Shown: piece by piece, positions 50,790 through 62,330 of the stretch
Layout of the letters: each line of letters begins with the position of its first letter
Position numbering within the stretch: the stretch's first letter is position 1
Notes under the pieces: generated by a model
Seen by the model: only the letters and a program-made list of their open reading frames with translations
Database searches by the model: none
Told to the model about the DNA's origin: nothing
Position numbers and translations under genes: made by a program
NCBI GenBank assembly: GCA_017139535.1
Contig: WOUO01000028.1
Location: forward strand, 372,001 to 436,000
Length of the DNA: 64,000 bases
From: Trichocladium uniseriatum
Taxonomy: Eukaryota > Ascomycota > Sordariomycetes > Sordariales > Chaetomiaceae
Direction: 5' to 3'

Positions 50790-52517
50790 TGTGCGTGGGA
50801 GGAGTGGCCGTGGTGTGAATTTTCGTGGTGAGTTGGGCAGAGATGGATCGAGAACTGGGAAAGAAGGAGAATCAAGTCAGTTTTAAAAGTTAGGTATGGT
50901 TGTAGGCGTGAAGTCGCGGCTTCCAGGAGGCTAGGATTCCGGGTCCTCGAGAACGAGTAGAAAAAATATTACACCCACCAGTTCGGGAAGCCGTTGATGT
51001 TTTCTTATATGTCAGACGGAGCCAGTGGTGTGATCGGGGGACTCTTTCCAGTCGCGGTGAAGGCTCGAGTTGTTGCGATGGAGGGACATGCAGCGGGGAG
51101 AAAAAAAAATCAATGAATCTGAGGCAGGGTTGAGGCGGAATCTTGTTGACTTTCTGGTGCAGCCAGACGAAATGCGGCGATACTAGTGTCTGACTGTATT
51201 GTCCGGGCCTACGTTGCCCAGAATGAAGACTGACGGCGGAGAGAAGTCGGTGAAAGTCGCTGTCTGATTGATGCCTGGCTCGCGATACGAGAGAGAAAAA
51301 TCGTGATTCACGGAAGGAACGAAAGTGGAATCGTCGAGGGTCGCAGGGCGTGAGACTAATTCCGATACAAGAGAGCCGTGGATATAGGTTTTATGGAGCG
51401 GCCATTTCACTCCTGCTGAAGCGAGTGTGGGGGTTTCCAGATGCCTTTCTAGGTAGGTATATGGTTGCAAGGGGTGTGCCTTCTGGAAACGGATCCATGT
51501 AATGGTGGTTATGAGTAAAGAGACTTTGGGGAGGTATGTTTTCTGAACTGCCCGGCCAGTGGATGGTGAGAAGTAGAACGGCTTGAAAACCACACCTTCA
51601 GTCGTTTACCAGGCCTACCAGGCCTGATTTCGGGCTCTACAAAAACACACCATTGCATTTCGGGGTATTCCGGTGCCGAGTTGCATGATAAACTGCCCTA
51701 GACTAAACTTCGATGGGATAACCAAGGATAAGACGATCATCAGGGGCTCAACTGGGTATCCGTATGGACTATTACGAAGCTCATTCTCACGGCCGGAAGC
51801 GGAAGAGACATTGCACCACAAATTGTGCCACATGGCAACAAGTAATTACCTGAGGGCTTGAGATGGCTGCGTCTCTCGTCGGGCTCCGGGCCCAATACAT
51901 TCATTCTCGACGACGGACCTATCCTATAGTGCAGGAGAGGTATAAATGTACAGTATGTTGTTCCTTGTTGCAAAATGCGGTGTTGTTGACAGCGTGCTTA
52001 TCTTATCTTCAACTACCTCCGACATTTCCCCCATCGCTCTGCATGGGAAGTTCCCGAGACGTTTGCAGCGCAAGAATGTCACTGTAAATCACAGACCAGC
52101 TTCATTCCCGCGAGCTTGATCGGGCTGGTTGGCTCGAGGGTTTGGTTGTTGAGTCTAGACCTGTGCCACGATTCTATTTTGAGTGTCAAACTTTTGAAAC
52201 AAACGTCACCGGCCCGCCTTTGCTCGCCGTCCCCGTATGATCGATTGCTGCGTTTTCATTGGCCAATGCTGTTGATGTGCCAGCATGCTGCGTGGTTGGT
52301 CGGTTTCCACGATTGGTTCCAATGACACCTCATTTGGCATTAAACAGAGCCCTGGATTCCCCTGTCTTCGCATTGATCCAGCCTCCTCCAGTCCTCAGTT
52401 CCGACCTGTCCTTGTGACGAAAGGGTGTGTCGATTGAGACAGCAGGACCCCGAAAGCCACAGGGCTGCCAAGATAAGCACGCAGAGTCGCCCTCGAACTC
52501 GTCCGGCCCGAATCAAA
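50790..52517. other. 1.7 kb divergent spacer between the SNF2-RING and CorA genes
   Basis: No supported gene. One 136-codon open frame (51183-51593, minus) has no recognisable domain. Otherwise promoter and 5' UTR sequence. Confidence 0.5.
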
Positions 52518-54700
52518 ATGCCCGACGCGCTGGGCGCACACTCCGGGGGTGGTGGAGCGGACCCGATTTCCCGCGACTTTGCGACAGCGCTCGACCCACC
52601 CTCGGCCACGCTGGTCCCGACCAGCTCACAACAGCCCGGAAGCGCAACCTCAGCTCGCAGCCGGGCAAGCTCCCATGTGCACTATGCACCGAGCATCGAT
52701 CCCGGAATTGGCGGCACTACACGGCCCGGTCCGACGACGGATCCCGTCAAGTCCCCCTTCGCCCACGGCGACACCGAAGCCGCATTGAGTCCCGGCCTCC
52801 GGCGCCGCCCGACCCGCACCGGAACCTTTAGGAGTCCGGCCCGCGCCGGAACTTTTAGAACGGTCGATGATTTTCAGGATTTCACCACCCGCCCTGGCTG
52901 GCATCGTATGTCCGTCTCGACATCCCCACCCCACCATTGCCTTTGTGGTAACTGACCTCAGTGACCTGCAGCCGGCTCCGAGCCAGGCGTGGACCCGAGC
53001 AAACCTGATGGCGGTCATGCCTCCATGCCGACCCTGAGCGCCCCTTGCGACATCACCGTCGTCGACTTCTCCGAAGATCACCTGTCCATCCAGAGACTGG
53101 ACAACGACACGCTTCCTGCCTTCCTGAGCCAGCCCCAACCAGAGTGGGTCAAATGTCGCTGGATCAACGTCAATGGCCTCAGTTGGGATGTCATTCAGGC
53201 CCTTGGGCGGCACAAGAACCTCCACAAGCTGGCGATCGAGGATATCATGAACACGAGGAACAGGACAAAGGCTGAATGGTACGCTAGACACCCCAGACAC
53301 AGGGCGAAACTGGTTGGAGTCTCCTGCTTATTCATCAAAGGTTCCCCACGCATGCCTTTATTGTCTTGACCCTTCAGAAACTGGTCCACATATACGATTC
53401 GGACAGCGAGGATTCGGACTCGGAGGGCGATGGCCAGAGCTTGGCAAGCGGCCGGAGTAAAATGAGCGCGAGATTCATAAGGAGACAGTTCAGGCGGTTG
53501 CGAAGAGTGTTCCGTAGCGGTGCTAGTGGCGGCCTTAACGGGGGCGGCTTGGGGACCGACAAGGCGTCCATTCCGGATGATCTCGGAGGATACCTCAGGT
53601 CCCAACCCACGGGGTTTTCGGATGTTCCGGATACCAGTCAGCTACGCACACTACAGCAGTACCACGCTTCACCAAACGACCCGCGGACACAGTTCATGGA
53701 GAAAAACTCGGCCTTGGCTTCCAGGAGCCTTGTGGTGGCATGTGAGCAAGTCTCCATGTTCATCACCAACGACAACAGCATCATCAGCTTCTTTGAGGTG
53801 TCGGCGCAGGATATCGAGGCCCCGATAATTCGACGCCTCCAGACAAACGATACTATCATCCGGCAGTAAGTCCCTTATCCCCATTCCTCTGTCTCATGCA
53901 TGCTCTTCCCCCTCCAGGTCCCGTTCCTGACCCCGTTCTAGGTCCTGCGATGCTTCCATGGTTGGACAGGGCATTTTGGATGCAATCATCGATTTGGCAA
54001 TTCCGGTCACGGCCTGCTATGGCGATGTGATTGGCGACCTCGAACTCGATGTCTTGAACCGGCCCAATATCGGGCACACCAAAAGCCTTTACATCCTCAT
54101 CACCGAGATCAACAAGATCCTAGGGTTCATCAACCCCATCACATCCCTCATCAATGCCCTGCGCGACCACGAAACAGACGTGTCGCCAGATGCCATCATG
54201 CCGAAACTGCTGGACCCGAACCACGGCGTCATCATCACCCCGCTGACGTACACATATCTTGGGGACGTTCTTGACCATTGCGTATTGATAACCGACACCC
54301 TCAACCAGCTCAAAGGCTCTGCAGATGGCATGATTGGATTGATCTTCAACACCATCTCGGCCTACCAAAACGAGTCTATGAAGCAACTTACAGTAGCAAC
54401 CATCATCTTCCTGCCGCTAACCTTCCTGACGGGCTATTTCGGCCAGAACTTTGAACCCTTTACTGTGTTGGAAGAGGGCATCGACTACTTGTGCGTATTA
54501 TCCACCCCTGGGTCACTAGCTTGTGAAGCATCCCTAACTGACCGCCATGCAGCTGGAAGATTGCGATTCCTGTGGTTGCTGCCACCACCATCATCTTGCT
54601 CAGGGAGGTCATCTACGACTACTGTAGGGCGCTACTCCAGCGTCGCTACATCTTAAGCTTGAAGAACCGCTCGAGGAGGCGGAATAGAAAGCGCCTCTGA
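52518..54700 (+). CDS. CorA-like divalent cation (Mg2+) transporter
   Basis: Pentameric channel-type transporter of Mg2+ or a related cation, 638 residues. Five exons: 52518-52905, 52972-53278, 53341-53865, 53942-54490 and 54553-54700. Seen: a long disordered N-terminus (about 150 residues), the CorA cytosolic domain (DITVVDFSEDHL, WINVNGLSWDVIQALG, HKLAIEDIMNTRNRTKAEW), a Ser/Asp-rich acidic insert followed by a basic stretch (RRQFRRLRRVFR), the long stalk helix, and two C-terminal membrane segments (LTVATIIFLPLTFLTGYFG; IAIPVVAATTIILL). The selectivity loop reads GQN rather than the canonical GMN (YFGQNF). The start is the first ATG (MPDALG). The C-terminus is short and strongly basic (LKNRSRRRNRKRL). 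Location, plasma membrane or vacuole, cannot be told. Confidence 0.92.
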
Positions 54701-56074
54701 GGCTTGGACCTGGTACGACGCCGGTAGTGGGGAATATATTGCATTATACTCTGAATGAGAACAACCCACCGCCGGCATTCCCAATGCGACCCAACACGCA
54801 GCATGGTCACCAATGCTTCTAGGGTGAGATGTCGTTCGTTGCCCCGTCCACCAGCATTTATCTAGGTGGAATCACACGCATCAACTGTCAAGGCAGGCCA
54901 GGAGCGCAACGGCCCCGACAAAATCTCAAACTCGCCTCTCGCGTCTCTACGGAGATGGCGCGGAGAGAGGGATTCGGACGGACGTCGCAAGCCTGCCCCG
55001 CCGGCACGGGCGACTATCTTAGGCGCCGGCCCGGCTGCCTCTGTCGAGGTTGTGTTGCCGAACGGGGGTGCACCGGCGGCGGACAGGGGGCGAGGGAGGC
55101 TGGCCGCCAACAGGGACCGTCACCTCATGCCTGCGAGCCTTGAGTTTCCCTACTCCCTCGCCGGATATTTCGGCTGGAAGTGCGTCATTGTCGGGTGGTT
55201 GACAAGGTAATCCAACCCACCGCCATCATTCCTTGGCCCGGTAATAATAAACTTTTTGCCCCACGGTCTTCCATCTCGATGTTGGCTCGGGTGACCCCAC
55301 TCGGCTTGTTCGTTCGGCTGCCGCGCCTGTCCCGCCGGGCTTGCCGGAGAAGGGGTCTCTTTTTTTCTTTTTTTATGTATGCAGTCATCGAACGAGGTCA
55401 AATACGAGGTGCCCAAGATGGACGTCTTAGACTTAGCGAACAAACGCCGATCACTGCTTGACCAGGCCAGTCGGTTCCCCGCACCCCACAAAACGTGCCC
55501 AAACAGGTCCTCAGCTCTCGGTACACCCAGCTCAGCTTGGTTTCCTCAAATGTGGACCACGAACAGCCCAACGAGCCAGCTCGCATCACAAATGTGTACG
55601 AAATACACTGTGCGGAAATACAATCAGCCTCAATGCTAGTCGAGGCCCCTGAAGTGCGTACGGTCGTATGCATGGCTGCATGATCGGAGGAAGATGGGAG
55701 GAAGATGGGCTGAGCTCCTAGAAGGCCAACTGGTGATCTCAAGACCACGGGTTGCCGATACCCGAATCCCACCTTTCTTGGTGCCCCGTGGCTAGGAATA
55801 CGAGATGTTGCAGGGCCAGCAAAGAACGCCTGCTGACACTATCCTTGCAAGACCTTGCCATTGAGAAGTCCACTAGGGAGGTATTGCGGTAGCCCCGGGA
55901 ACGGAATGCAACACCAAATCATCCTATAAATTAACGTTGTTTCCCATCTCGATTTCTCGCTGCAGCCCTTCAGCTGTTGTCCTCCCAGTACAGTCTCCGG
56001 CTTTTGTCCCACCGAAGGGCAGTTCCTACACACACCTAACACCCCCGGACGACGCAACCTGTGATAACCTCAGC
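54701..56074. other. Spacer between the CorA and CBM52-like genes
   Basis: 1.37 kb, probably the CorA 3' UTR and the next promoter. Its open frames overlap in several directions and look random. No repeat recognised. Confidence 0.5.
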
Positions 56075-56889
56075 ATGGCTCGGCTGACTTTGGCTGCTGG
56101 CGTCCTCCTTGGCCTATGCAAGGGAGCCCTGGGCGGCCTCCAGACTTGCGGCCAGGCACAGTACGATCCGGCCAATGTGAGTTTCACATCCGGCACAACT
56201 ACTCGTGTGTCCCACAGTCACTTTGCTAACCCGGCCCTCGCGTCTAGTATGTCTGCTGGGACAACCAGTTCCTCTGCCCCGTCACAGCGGGCGAGCCTCT
56301 CTCGTACTGTGCCGGCGCATGCTACAGCAAGTTCATGTACACATGTACCAACAACGTCCTAACCCTTCTCCCGCCCGTTGATACGCCATTTACCCTCACC
56401 GTCGACAACCCCAAGCTCTCCATCCACGGCAAGCCCGTCACGGCTGGCGGGCAGCACTGGTCCCTCAACGGCGAAACGAGCAGCTACTGCCCTTCGCAGG
56501 TTGGGGACGCCTGCCCGCCAGGAGACACCACTGTGATTGCTGCCTCGGGCGGAAGTGCGGCCATGAGTGTCATGGTTCCCGGCGGCCAACAGGTCTACCT
56601 CGATCCCTACTGGAACGTGGGGTACACCCAAGCCCACTCAGCGTACATCCCGCCCGGAAGTATCACGACGGGCTTCGGCGCCTACCAGGGCGGCGGCTTC
56701 ATCAACCTTAACGGCAACGGCTGGGGGTGGGTTGCATGCCCCCCGAGGGCCTCAGGGGGCGGCGGCACCGCGTGGAATCTGGTGGCCAAGAACGAAACAA
56801 ATGCGGCTACGCTTAACGACTGCTCTCCGATCAATCTCAAAATCAACTCATTGCCTAGCGGCACCGTCGGCGCGTGGCAATATACTTGA
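56075..56889 (+). CDS. Secreted Cys-rich protein with an N-terminal CBM52-like domain
   Basis: Predicted extracellular protein of 247 residues. Two exons, 56075-56176 and 56248-56889, with a 71-nt phase-0 intron. Seen: a signal peptide (MARLTLAAGVLLGLCKGALG), then a carbohydrate-binding-like module with regularly spaced cysteines (TCGQAQYDPANYVCWDNQ; FLCPVTAG; SYCAGACYSKFMYTC), as in CBM52 modules attached to fungal glucanases. The rest is a beta-rich, Gly-rich domain (VDNPKLSIHGKPV; GGGFINLNGNGWGWVACP) without a catalytic motif that I recognise. It may bind wall glucan. The CBM52 label is from memory of the cysteine pattern; function unproven. Confidence 0.82.
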
Positions 56890-57456
56890 TCTCAGAGCGC
56901 CATTCGAAAAAGAAAAAAAAATAAAGAAGAGAAAAGTAATCAGAGATTGTACAGGCTGCTTGTGCCAGCAGATAGTTAGCGAGAATACATGTTTGTTGAG
57001 TGTTATCTTGTCTCACACTTCTGCCTCACTGGGCCGTTATCTCATGCGCTGGAAACGGCTCTTTTCATTGAAGCCCATGTGATACTGTTCCTGCCTCTGT
57101 TCGGCATCACCTGTTCACGGTCGGTCTGTCTGCGCCACTGTTTCGCAAGATGCAAAGCTCCCACATTCGGCGGTCTTCAAGTACGCTCGGAACTTCCGGA
57201 GGAGCAGCGCGCATGAAGGCGACGCTTCCCTCGGCCAAAAGGGTTCATCTCATCTATGATCTTCTATCTTCTAGTAAGCGTAGTAATTACGAAGCATGCT
57301 GTCCTCCTCCCACAGCCCGGCTTCGGCAGCAGCTCTAGCTGTCGAGCTAATCCGCTGCACCGAACAGCCTCCTGTTGCCAAAATGGATTCTATACAACCG
57401 AGGTAGTTGTCCAGCTAAACGTTATCGGTGTGGCCTAGGCCTTCGCGGCAGCTCTA
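56890..57456. other. Convergent 3' flanks of the CBM52-like and FAD synthase genes
   Basis: 567 bp. An A-rich run (56906-56937) directly follows the first gene's stop and may include its polyadenylation region. Nothing else seen. Confidence 0.55.
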
Positions 57457-58507
57457 TTAATCTCGACCAAGGCGTTCCTCATCGTCATCCCGGAGTTCGT
57501 ATGCTGGCCGGAATGTAGACGCATCCCCGCCAACTGCCAGTGCCGGGTTTGGGCGGGTATCGGTCACGCCTCCCAAGGAGGTAAAGCCCCGATTGTACAG
57601 GTCGCAAAATGGGATTCGGAGATGACGGATGAACTATTCAAAATCAGCATCACACACATTCCCTCCCGAGGCCGTATCCTCCCCGGCCCTGGATACCATC
57701 AGCCCTTGAGTCGGGGGGTGATGAGAGACTCACCGCCCAAATCTCAACGTAGTGCCAGTCAATCACGGGATGGACACGCATGAACTGCGGCCAGCCTTCG
57801 TCCGTCGGATTGAAGTGTGACAGAAACTCGCCATGGGGGTCCGTCCGGCGGGTGCCTAGGAATATCGCCTTGATATCTGGCTTATCCTCCAAATAGGCCT
57901 CGAGGGCCGGCCGCATCGGCAATGCGTACCGCTTCAGGTCCAGGTGATATTCTTCTGCCGACCTTGCAACAAATTCTTCGACCTCAGGGAATGGGTCGGG
58001 GGACACTATGTATATCGCTTGCAGCGGCCGGTCGGTGAGGGCGATGCTCGGAGCGACGGGTAGTTCGGACGTGGGCGGCACATCGAGGTTCGGGGTGGCA
58101 GCATCAGAACCATGTCTTGTTGAAGGGGAGGTCCACTCGGGCAAGCAGGCCAGTATCAGGACCAGGAGGACTAGACAGTCCTTGCCGCCGTTATACGAAA
58201 GCGAGAGGTGGTTGGGTCTTTGCGAGTTGCGGTTCCATGTTAGCTAAGCCATTGGAATCATCTTTCTCCCCTCTCGGCCCGCCCTCACCTCGGCCAAGAA
58301 GTGTCGCAGCACCTACCCATCCCGACGCAGCGCCTCCCGGATTACGCCCATAGACACCTTGACCTGGCCTTGTACACTGCGCAGCACCTCATCGTCTGTC
58401 TGTTCGTTCAGAAAAGCGTCGATTTTCGCCTGCAGTTCGAAGCAGATTTCCGGCAGTGTGCGTCGCGGCGACCGGCTTGTCCCTGTTTCGCTATCTGGCT
58501 TGGCCAT
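57457..58507 (-). CDS. fad1: FAD synthase (FMN adenylyltransferase, Fad1)
   Basis: Makes FAD from FMN and ATP; PAPS-reductase-like fold, essential in yeast. Three exons: 58507-58317, 58217-57734 and 57633-57457, joined over 99- and 100-nt introns, encode 283 residues. Seen: an N-terminal helical region (TLPEICFELQAKIDAFL; SMGVIREALRRDG), the PP-loop SYNGGKDC (residues 71-78) read across the first junction (DG|PNHLSLSYNGGKDC), AIYIVSPDPFPEVEEF, the FAD1 motif GTRRTDPHG, then HPVIDWHYVEIWA and FIRHLRIPFCDLYNRGFTSL, and the end RPAYELRDDDEERLGRD. The acceptor giving GPNHLS was preferred over an earlier AG that leads into a stop. An in-frame Met 18 codons upstream (58561) is an alternative start. 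Confidence 0.95.
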
Positions 58508-58789
58508 CGCAATGCCATTGATCCGTGCATCGCCGTGCCGGCAGGCCGAATCGTGAATCATCTCAGCGCTTTCGCTGTAAATGAGACTTGGGGAGGAATG
58601 GCGCAGGCCCGAGAGCCATGGCGCGGTTGCTTGTCTGGCCTTCGTGTCAGCAAAGGTGGGGCAGTGCGGGGGCGGGGGCCGCCCCAGTCCCAGAGCCTCA
58701 TTTCAGCCGAGGTCCATCTATTCTGGCCCTTGCATTTGTGAGCGTTGAACCACCGGCATGAGCCAAAATGCCCACCTCACTAGCAAAAC
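58508..58789. other. FAD synthase upstream flank
   Basis: The last normal-GC stretch before base composition drops abruptly near 58790. It must contain the Fad1 promoter. Confidence 0.55.
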
Positions 58790-58953
58790 AATGAAGGGTT
58801 AACATATAGAGAGAAAACGTTGTTAAATTATAAGAACTCTATTTTCCTCTATTAAATAAAATGCTTATATTATAATTAAATCTTATATTTTTAGATTGAT
58901 AGTAATAGTAAGAATAAGTAAATAAAGCAAAGTTTAGTATAAAAAATATAAAA

Positions 58954-58954
<1 letters not shown>

Positions 58955-58990
<36 letters not shown>
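58955..58990. repeat. (ATT)12 tract at the LINE 3' end
   Basis: Twelve perfect ATT units on the + strand, (AAT)12 on the minus strand. It sits where the 3' tail of the minus-strand LINE remnant should be, so it is probably that tail rather than an unrelated microsatellite. Confidence 0.9.
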
Positions 58991-59458
58991 GTTCCTACAC
59001 CGATATGCCTAGGGGCGCGCCGGTCCTTCTACTGCTAGATACAAAGGAAACCGTACCTTATAGGCCGGATGAAAACCCCTGTCTACCCTTAGACCTCCCT
59101 GACTGATTCCTACCTGTTATAAAGGAAAAGAAGGCCTATAGCCTTCGAGGGCCCCTAGCCGTCTCCTGTTTCTAGCTCTAGCACGTCTAGCTAGTCTATA
59201 TTCCAGTAGCTGGCTAGAGTCCATCAGCCAGCCTAGAACCTTCCTTGCAGTACGTACGCTCCGGGCGCCTACCCCCTGTAAAACGAGTTGTAGGTCCCGT
59301 TGTGACCTAATCTCACTAGACCTCTAGGGCCTTAGGCCTACTATGGGGCACCAAACCACTAAGTGCTTAACTGTTTCCCTTCCTTCCCTACACGTAACTA
59401 GGGGTATAGACCTCTAGGACTTTAGCCCTAAAAAGGAAGTCCTTAAGGCCTATATCTC
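58955..59458 (-). pseudogene. 3' remnant of a Tad-like non-LTR retrotransposon
   Basis: On the minus strand one frame reads TCREGRETVKHLVVWCP, the C-x..-ET-x2-H-x4-C motif found at the C-terminus of Tad/CgT1-type LINE ORF2. It continues as RTARKVLGWLMDSSQLLEY and LARRARARNRRRLGALEG. One stop (TAG) interrupts it. The upstream (5') part is cut off at 59459 by LTR A. The family name is inferred from the motif. Confidence 0.75.
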
Positions 59459-59805
59459 TGTCACGCCCTAGCGCTCTCAGGAGCAACGGCCCATTGAGGG
59501 GCTCCCCGTTCTTGGTTCTCGGCCCATGTCCTCGGCAGGCCCCGCCTTTTACCCCGCTTGCTAAGTAAGCGTAGAGAGGGAGTAGCGAGTAAGCAAAGAG
59601 GGAGTACGTTACAAGGTGCTAGCGACTGTAGAAGGAAGTTAGGAATAAAAGGAAGGGGGAAGTAGCCCTCGCTCTTAGGAAGGTAGAGTTTAATAATATC
59701 CTTTAGAGCTATATACTTGCTTCTATCGTACACCCTCTTATTGTAGTTGTTACTTATCCTCCTTTACTCTAGTATACCTCCTCTAACCTTCGTATAGTCC
59801 TAATA
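59459..59805 (+). mobile_element. LTR A (5' LTR of Ty3/gypsy element A), RIP-mutated
   Basis: Begins TGTCACGCCC and ends in what was probably TGACA (now CTAATA). The end was set by alignment with the opposite-strand LTR C (63732-64000), which matches it in inverted orientation over about 265 bp. Confidence 0.8.
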
Positions 59806-61852
59806 CGTTGAACTCTTTACCCTAAAGGGAACTAGACCGTTGGAGATAGGTAATAGCCCTAGTTCTATACTTATACGCTATATCTAAGTAACTTATTTAT
59901 AATTCTTAAGTTACTACTACCTTTAGAACCTAATCTCTATCCCTACTCTCTATAGTATACTATTAACAACCCTCTAGCTAAAGTAGTAACTATACTATAG
60001 ATATAGATCCCTTGCTCTCTAACTACGAACGTAAGCTTATTAAGGAGGAACAGTGTATTGATGAATAAATTACTATTACTCGCTATAAGGAGACGTTGCA
60101 CCTTAAACGTACTAAACTTACGTAGCTTTAGAGTAATGCCCTTGCTCCTCTTACACTAGTAACAGGCCCTTCCTAGCACTTAGCCCCCTTGTACCTAGAG
60201 GATACGCTTACTTCGCTCTAGCGTATACCCTTGCTATAGTATCCTATATATAGTAGGTACAATGTAATAGCTCCCTATAACTTCCTCTTTAACTATAAGG
60301 CAAACTTTAGACTTCTAGAGGACTCTTATATAAGTAGTAACTACCCTATATATATAGTTAGCTACTTTACTAGGACTTCGAAAAACATATAGGTTAACTA
60401 TATAAACAAGCTAGAGATAAATCTATACTTTGACCCTACCTTGATTATATAGTAGGAACTTGTTAACTTCCTTAAGAATTAACTCTTTAACCTTGAAACT
60501 TGTACCTTTACTATAGCTTTGTAGCTTGAGTAGCTTAAGTAGCAAGAGGATAAGACTACTACCGAGTTTTTTAACTATCATACTACTATTATTATAGGCC
60601 TTCCCTATAAGTTAGATGATTACTAGTAAGTTATTAGCCTTGTCCCTTAGCTTCGCTCTAAGATTAGCTTTGCTATATTTTACTAGACGTTACTACCTAC
60701 AATGTATATATAGCTTGTAAGTACTATATAACGGATTAAGGATAGCTAGTACGTTACTAGGACCTTCGCTTATTATAGCTAGTATCTACGTTAACCTATT
60801 ACTATAGCTACTCCTTAGAGTAGCCCCCGTTGCTACTACAAATATAACTAAGAGGGTTACCTCTAGTAAGACTACTCTACTAGTACTGGTACCCCTACCC
60901 CCTCCTTTACCCCTATTGCCCTACTGAACCTAGCTACTATACTAAGGAACTACCTTCGTTGCTATACCTGTAATAAGGTTAGCTATTTCTTGCCTAACTA
61001 CCTAAAGAGCATCTACTACCTCTATAGTTGCTTAGGGCATACTGTAATTAAGTGCCTAAACCCTTAGAATAGCGCTAATACTAAGCCCTTAGGTTACAAA
61101 CGAGGTGTAGGTACTACTAGCTAGGAATTCGAAGGATACCTACCCTAGAAGATTAAGATAGTTGTATATATTTGCCTTAATGGAGTTTAGAAATCTACCC
61201 TAGCCCTATTAGATATAGGCGCCGATTATAATATAATCTATTATAGCTTCCTCGATGTGTGTACTTACTTAGAAGAATTTACTAAGTACCCTAGCCTCGC
61301 TACTGTAGGTAATGTCCTAATCTATATCTATAGTGTATATCCGCTCTACGTAAAGACTTGTAACGCCCTTGGCTATAAGTATACCTACCTTTTTTGCCTT
61401 GTTGTTGCTAATATCAAGCCCTGTACTATAATCTTGGGCTAACCTTAGATTAAACTAGCCTTGCTTCTTTTTGACTTTTAGTATAAGACCTAGACTTATT
61501 TGCCTTCGTAGTACTATCTTAGCTTATAAGTCGAGCTAAAAACTCCTTAGGGAGTATTTAGGTTCGTAGTTACTACTACCCTCCCTTACGTTGAAGACGT
61601 TCTTGTTACCTTAGTATATAAAACTAATACTATCCTTGCTGTTTACAAGGCCTACTAAGACCTCTTTATTAAAGACAACTAGTTACCCTTACTAAAATAT
61701 TATATGCTTAAGCATTATATCGACTTTGCTACTAACGTATAGCCCCCCTAATGACCTATCTACCCCCTAGGAGCTACTAAGTTAGAAACACTATATAAGT
61801 AGCTTATAGAAGCTTTATATAAGGGATAGATCTAACCCTTCGCTAGCCCTAT
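59806..61852 (+). pseudogene. Ty3/gypsy element A: decayed gag, protease and start of RT
   Basis: The frame is broken by many TAG/TAA codons. Recognisable parts: zinc-knuckle remnants at 60830-61075 (CYTCNK, LYSCLGHTVIKC); retropepsin with ALLDIGADYN from 61203, the catalytic Asp-Thr-Gly now Asp-Ile-Gly; and the RT entry motif SPIV, reached near 61850. There element A stops abruptly at the TGTCAC of element B, so it was cut by a nested insertion or rearrangement. Confidence 0.85.
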
Positions 61853-61954
61853 TGTCACAGATCAACCATATACGGCGACCTAAGTAGGTCCCGCCAAGGG
61901 GCGTGTCACGGATCGACTATATATAGCGACCTAAGTGGGTCCCGCCAAGGGACG
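61853..61954 (+). repeat. 51-bp tandem duplication at the start of LTR B
   Basis: 61853-61903 and 61904-61954 are two copies of the same 51 bp, both beginning TGTCAC and containing CGACCTAAGT and GTCCCGCCAAGG, with about eight differences. The second is continuous with LTR B. Confidence 0.9.
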
Positions 61955-62330
61955 TTCCCTACTAACCAGGATGAAGCAGGGTGTAGGACTAATTAGGGAA
62001 GGAACGTTAGGAAGGGAAGACGTTCCTATCGCTCCCTAGGAACGTTAGGAACAATAGACGTTCCTTACGATTACCTAGGACTTAGATAGTATATAGTTAC
62101 TCGTTCTAGAGAGCTCTAGGAGTTCTCTAGTAAGCAATACAATTATAGTGCTTAAACACCTTGCAATTATTATAAGAGATAGTCTTATTATGAACCTTTT
62201 AGCTTCACTGAACCTAGCACTCTACGAGAATCTACCTTCGCAAACCCTTTTAGAGCCTAGAGTCTAAGAGGTTCGTTATACGTTGCTTACTCCCTTTGTT
62301 TCTATTATAGTTTAAGACGAAGGTATCGTT
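61904..62330 (+). mobile_element. LTR B and leader of Ty3/gypsy element B
   Basis: Starts TGTCACGGATCGAC and precedes a gag remnant in the same direction. The 3' boundary is not clear because the sequence is RIP-mutated and no second copy lies in the window. Confidence 0.6.

Noticed and set aside
51183..51593. 136-codon minus-strand open frame between the SNF2-RING and CorA genes
   Set aside because: No domain, odd composition, and no supporting splice or homology cue; treated as chance.
52425..52517. N-terminal extension of CorA from a GTG codon
   Set aside because: Nuclear genes start at ATG; the first in-frame ATG at 52518 is used.
58313..58561. Independent small gene upstream of FAD synthase
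   Set aside because: Splicing at 58317/58217 joins it in frame to the SYNGGKDC motif, so it is FAD synthase exon 1.
61257..61442. 61-codon open frame in the AT-rich block as a real gene
   Set aside because: It is part of the decayed retropepsin region of Ty3/gypsy element A, downstream of ALLDIGAD.
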